Source: an uncultured Oscillibacter sp. (GTDB lineage Bacteria > Bacillota > Clostridia > Oscillospirales > Oscillospiraceae). Taken from it: a stretch of DNA of 14,922 bases. Where the stretch lies: the NCBI RefSeq assembly GCF_910587525.1, contig NZ_CAJULS010000051.1:1-14922 (forward strand), in the 5' to 3' direction. The first letter of the stretch is position 1; every line of letters starts with the position of its first letter. Both the position numbers and the translations under genes were made by a program. The notes below the pieces were generated by a model. That model saw only the letters and a program-made list of their open reading frames with translations. It did not search any database and was not told where the DNA came from. Of the stretch, positions 13,275-14,922 are shown piece after piece.

Positions 13275-13366
13275 ATCATTGGAACGGCTTTTGGCGGAAT
13301 TTCCAGATATCAATCTGCCCAAAAAATTTTTTTTGTTCCCATTTATCGACTCGTTATGCCCGATTT

Positions 13367-13421
13367 ACAGAGCACGGTTCTTCTGCTACAGGCTGCGCAG
13401 AAGAGCGGTGCCCTGCTCTGT
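13367..13421. promoter_or_regulatory. Candidate activator binding sites (UAS)
   Basis: ACAGAGCA (13367-13374) and its inverted copy TGCTCTGT (13414-13421) lie about 95-160 bp upstream of the sigma-54 promoter, the usual enhancer distance. Similarity extends a few bases beyond each core (C-x-TGCTCTGT-R-A). The second copy is inside the 3' end of the regulator gene. A shorter inverted repeat CTTCTGC/GCAGAAG sits between them, so an RNA hairpin near the regulator stop is an alternative reading. Confidence 0.3.
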
Positions 13422-14867
13422 GATCTGGGCACCGCAGCGGCCTGGACGTATGGTGATCAGCCCCTGAGTCCGCAGCTCCTCCAGGATCAGGCGGAGCTGG
13501 TGGTCGCTGATATACCGCTTGCGGTTTTGCAGATGATAGGCCAGGCTTGTCCGGCCGATACCGTGAGAGAGCTGGGTGTTTTCTCCGATGAGCCGCAGGA
13601 CCTCCGTGCGGATGTTTTCGCCTGCCGGCAGAGCGGTTTCTGCGGTGTCAAACAGGTAGTCCGGAAAGCGGTGCATGGCCCGGTAGAAGGTGCAGGCATT
13701 TTCCAGCTCCCGGACATTCCCTGGCCAGGCATATTGATCCAGCAGGGCGAATTCCGCCGGCGTGATGGAGCGGTAGTCCTCCTGGAGGAAGTTTTTCAGC
13801 AGGGCCTCAATGTCAGCTTTCCGTCGGCGCAGGGGAGGGATGGACAGCGGGAACACATTCAGGCGGAAAAACAGATCGCCGCGGAAGGCGCCGTCCTTGA
13901 CCTGCTGGCGAAGGTCACGGTTGGTGGCGGTGATGAAGCGCACGTCGATATCAATCAGCTCCTTGCCGCCTACCCGAATAATCTGCCGCTCCTGGAGAGC
14001 GCGGAGGAAGCTTGCCTGAAATTTCGGGGAGATTTCCCCGATCTCGTCCAACAGGACGGTACCATGCATGGCCAGCTCAAAGAGGCCCTTCCGCCCCCGG
14101 CTGCTGGCGCCAGTGAAGGAGCCCGGCTCATAACCGAAGAGCTCGCTCTCCAGCAGGGAGTCCGGCAGCGCGGCGCAGTTGATGGCGATGAAGGGTGCCT
14201 TGCGGCGGGAGGAGGCGTTGTGAATCGATTGGGCCAGCAGTTCTTTGCCGGTGCCGCTTTCGCCGTAAATCATCACGGTGTCGTCAACGGCGGCAATCTG
14301 CCGGGCGGTATTGATAAGCTGAGACATCTCCGGAGATTTGCAGAGGATGTCTTTGAATGTGTATTTTGCCCGGAAGCCGGCCTGTTTGGCGCTGAGGTTC
14401 TGGGCCCGGACCTTGGCGTAATCCTGGAGGATGAAGTAATAGCCTGCCACATCGTCCATCAGGCGGATGGGATTTTTTTCATAGCCATAGGCCTCGCCCT
14501 CGATCATTACCGGTTCCTCGGAGTGATCCTGAGAGTCCAGCGCCTCCGCCGGAATGTGATCAGCGATGCGGATTTGGTTTTTGTTGTCCGCCCGGAAGAT
14601 TTTCAGGGCCAGCCGGTTGGCGTACACCGGGCGGTAGGCGCTGTCTGTCAGCAGCATCCCGTTTTCACTGGCGTCCACCACGCGGCTCAGCATCTCCGAT
14701 TTCAGATAGCCGTAGATATAGTTGGACTGAAACCCCTCGTTGGACTTCACCACCGAGTGGATGTGCCGCTGAAGGTTCCGGTTGATGATGCCGACGTCCA
14801 GATCCAGCAGCTGCATGAGCTTGAACATGGTGTCAAACCCTACCTTGCGGTAGCCGATGTCGATCAC
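13386..14867 (-). CDS. Sigma-54-dependent activator, 5' end uncertain
   Basis: The readable part gives 493 residues. A PAS domain occupies about 58-150 (MLSRVVDASENGMLLTDSAYRPVYANRLALKIF). The AAA+ domain is about 170-395, with Walker A GESGTGKE (202-209), sigma-54-contact loop GSFTGA (249-254, usual GAFTGA), Walker B VLLDEIGE (271-278) and WPGNVRELE (381-389). The C-terminus (about 420-490) looks like a winged helix rather than the usual Fis-type HTH. It is the likely activator of the adjacent sigma-54 promoter. The gene start is doubtful: GTG at 14867 has no ribosome binding site and is directly preceded by in-frame TAG, while another frame is open upstream to the window edge and would join after a one-base shift. 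It is therefore either N-terminally truncated, frameshifted, or started internally (ATG 14828, with an AAGGTAGGG site). An additional N-terminal sensory domain probably lies beyond the window. Confidence 0.85.
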   Translation of the reverse strand: MIDIGYRKVGFDTMFKLMQLLDLDVGIINRNLQRHIHSVVKSNEGFQSNYIYGYLKSEMLSRVVDASENGMLLTDSAYRPVYANRLALKIFRADNKNQIRIADHIPAEALDSQDHSEEPVMIEGEAYGYEKNPIRLMDDVAGYYFILQDYAKVRAQNLSAKQAGFRAKYTFKDILCKSPEMSQLINTARQIAAVDDTVMIYGESGTGKELLAQSIHNASSRRKAPFIAINCAALPDSLLESELFGYEPGSFTGASSRGRKGLFELAMHGTVLLDEIGEISPKFQASFLRALQERQIIRVGGKELIDIDVRFITATNRDLRQQVKDGAFRGDLFFRLNVFPLSIPPLRRRKADIEALLKNFLQEDYRSITPAEFALLDQYAWPGNVRELENACTFYRAMHRFPDYLFDTAETALPAGENIRTEVLRLIGENTQLSHGIGRTSLAYHLQNRKRYISDHQLRLILEELRTQGLITIRPGRCGAQITEQGTALLRSL

Positions 14868-14922
14868 CTACATTCGTTGCCGCTGTAGACATTGAGGATA
14901 ACAAGACGTCAAACTGAGAATC

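Noticed and set aside
13319..13333. A6-T8 tract as terminator of the regulator gene
   Set aside because: No GC-rich stem directly precedes it on the - strand; more likely a bent-DNA tract between enhancer and sigma-54 promoter.
13269..14888. 539-codon open frame on the + strand opposite the sigma-54 regulator
   Set aside because: Its translation shows no domain pattern and mirrors the codon periodicity of the well-supported AAA+ gene on the other strand. Long antisense frames are common in GC-rich coding DNA.

Overview
The window looks like chromosome from a GC-rich, Gram-positive, strictly anaerobic gut Clostridium relative, probably Oscillospirales/Oscillospiraceae (Flavonifractor- or Lawsonibacter-like). 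That placement is inferred from strong Shine-Dalgarno sites, frequent GTG starts, GC-rich codon use, small Clostridia-type proteins of unknown function, a Se/S carrier-like small protein, a two-OB-fold SSB relative and a sigma-54 regulator of clostridial type. No 16S gene or other decisive marker is present. There are 16 genes, no tRNA, rRNA or CRISPR, and one probable small non-autonomous element.

Region 1 (1-1745, + strand): a hairpin-rich leader, a 94-residue protein of unknown function, a secreted protein with a copper-amine-oxidase-N-type domain, and a 57-residue protein, closed by a perfect 13-bp-stem terminator. Region 2 (1739-5812): a promoter overlapping that terminator drives a glutamyl-Q tRNA(Asp) synthetase (gluQ). 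Next come trkA and trkH, the NAD-binding regulatory subunit and the membrane subunit of a Trk/Ktr potassium transporter. A hairpin terminator is shared with the convergent pfkA (6-phosphofructokinase, - strand), which has a consensus sigma-A promoter and a leader of about 120 nt.

Region 3 (7091-9856, + strand): a tight five-gene operon of yedF, a class-V aminotransferase/cysteine desulfurase, a DUF3343 Se/S-carrier-like protein, a four-cysteine 57-residue protein (DUF6472-like) and a Nudix hydrolase. The first three belong to families tied to selenium metabolism and probably mobilise or carry selenium or sulfur; selD and selA are not in the window. Region 4 (9861-10098) is a roughly 238-bp intergenic element with imperfect inverted terminal repeats of about 53 bp and several internal hairpins, resembling a MITE. 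It abuts the stop codon of an SSB-like gene on the - strand.

Region 5 (10794-14922, - strand): a putative D-aminoacylase and a serine hydrolase of beta-lactamase fold are translationally coupled by an ATGA overlap and end at a strong terminator. They are preceded by a near-perfect sigma-54 (-24/-12) promoter. Immediately upstream lies a PAS/AAA+ sigma-54 activator with an unusual winged-helix-like C-terminus, its likely regulator. The 5' end of that regulator gene is at the window edge and appears to carry a one-base frameshift. This is a self-contained sigma-54-controlled module for use of N-acyl-D-amino acids or D-residue-containing peptides (inference).
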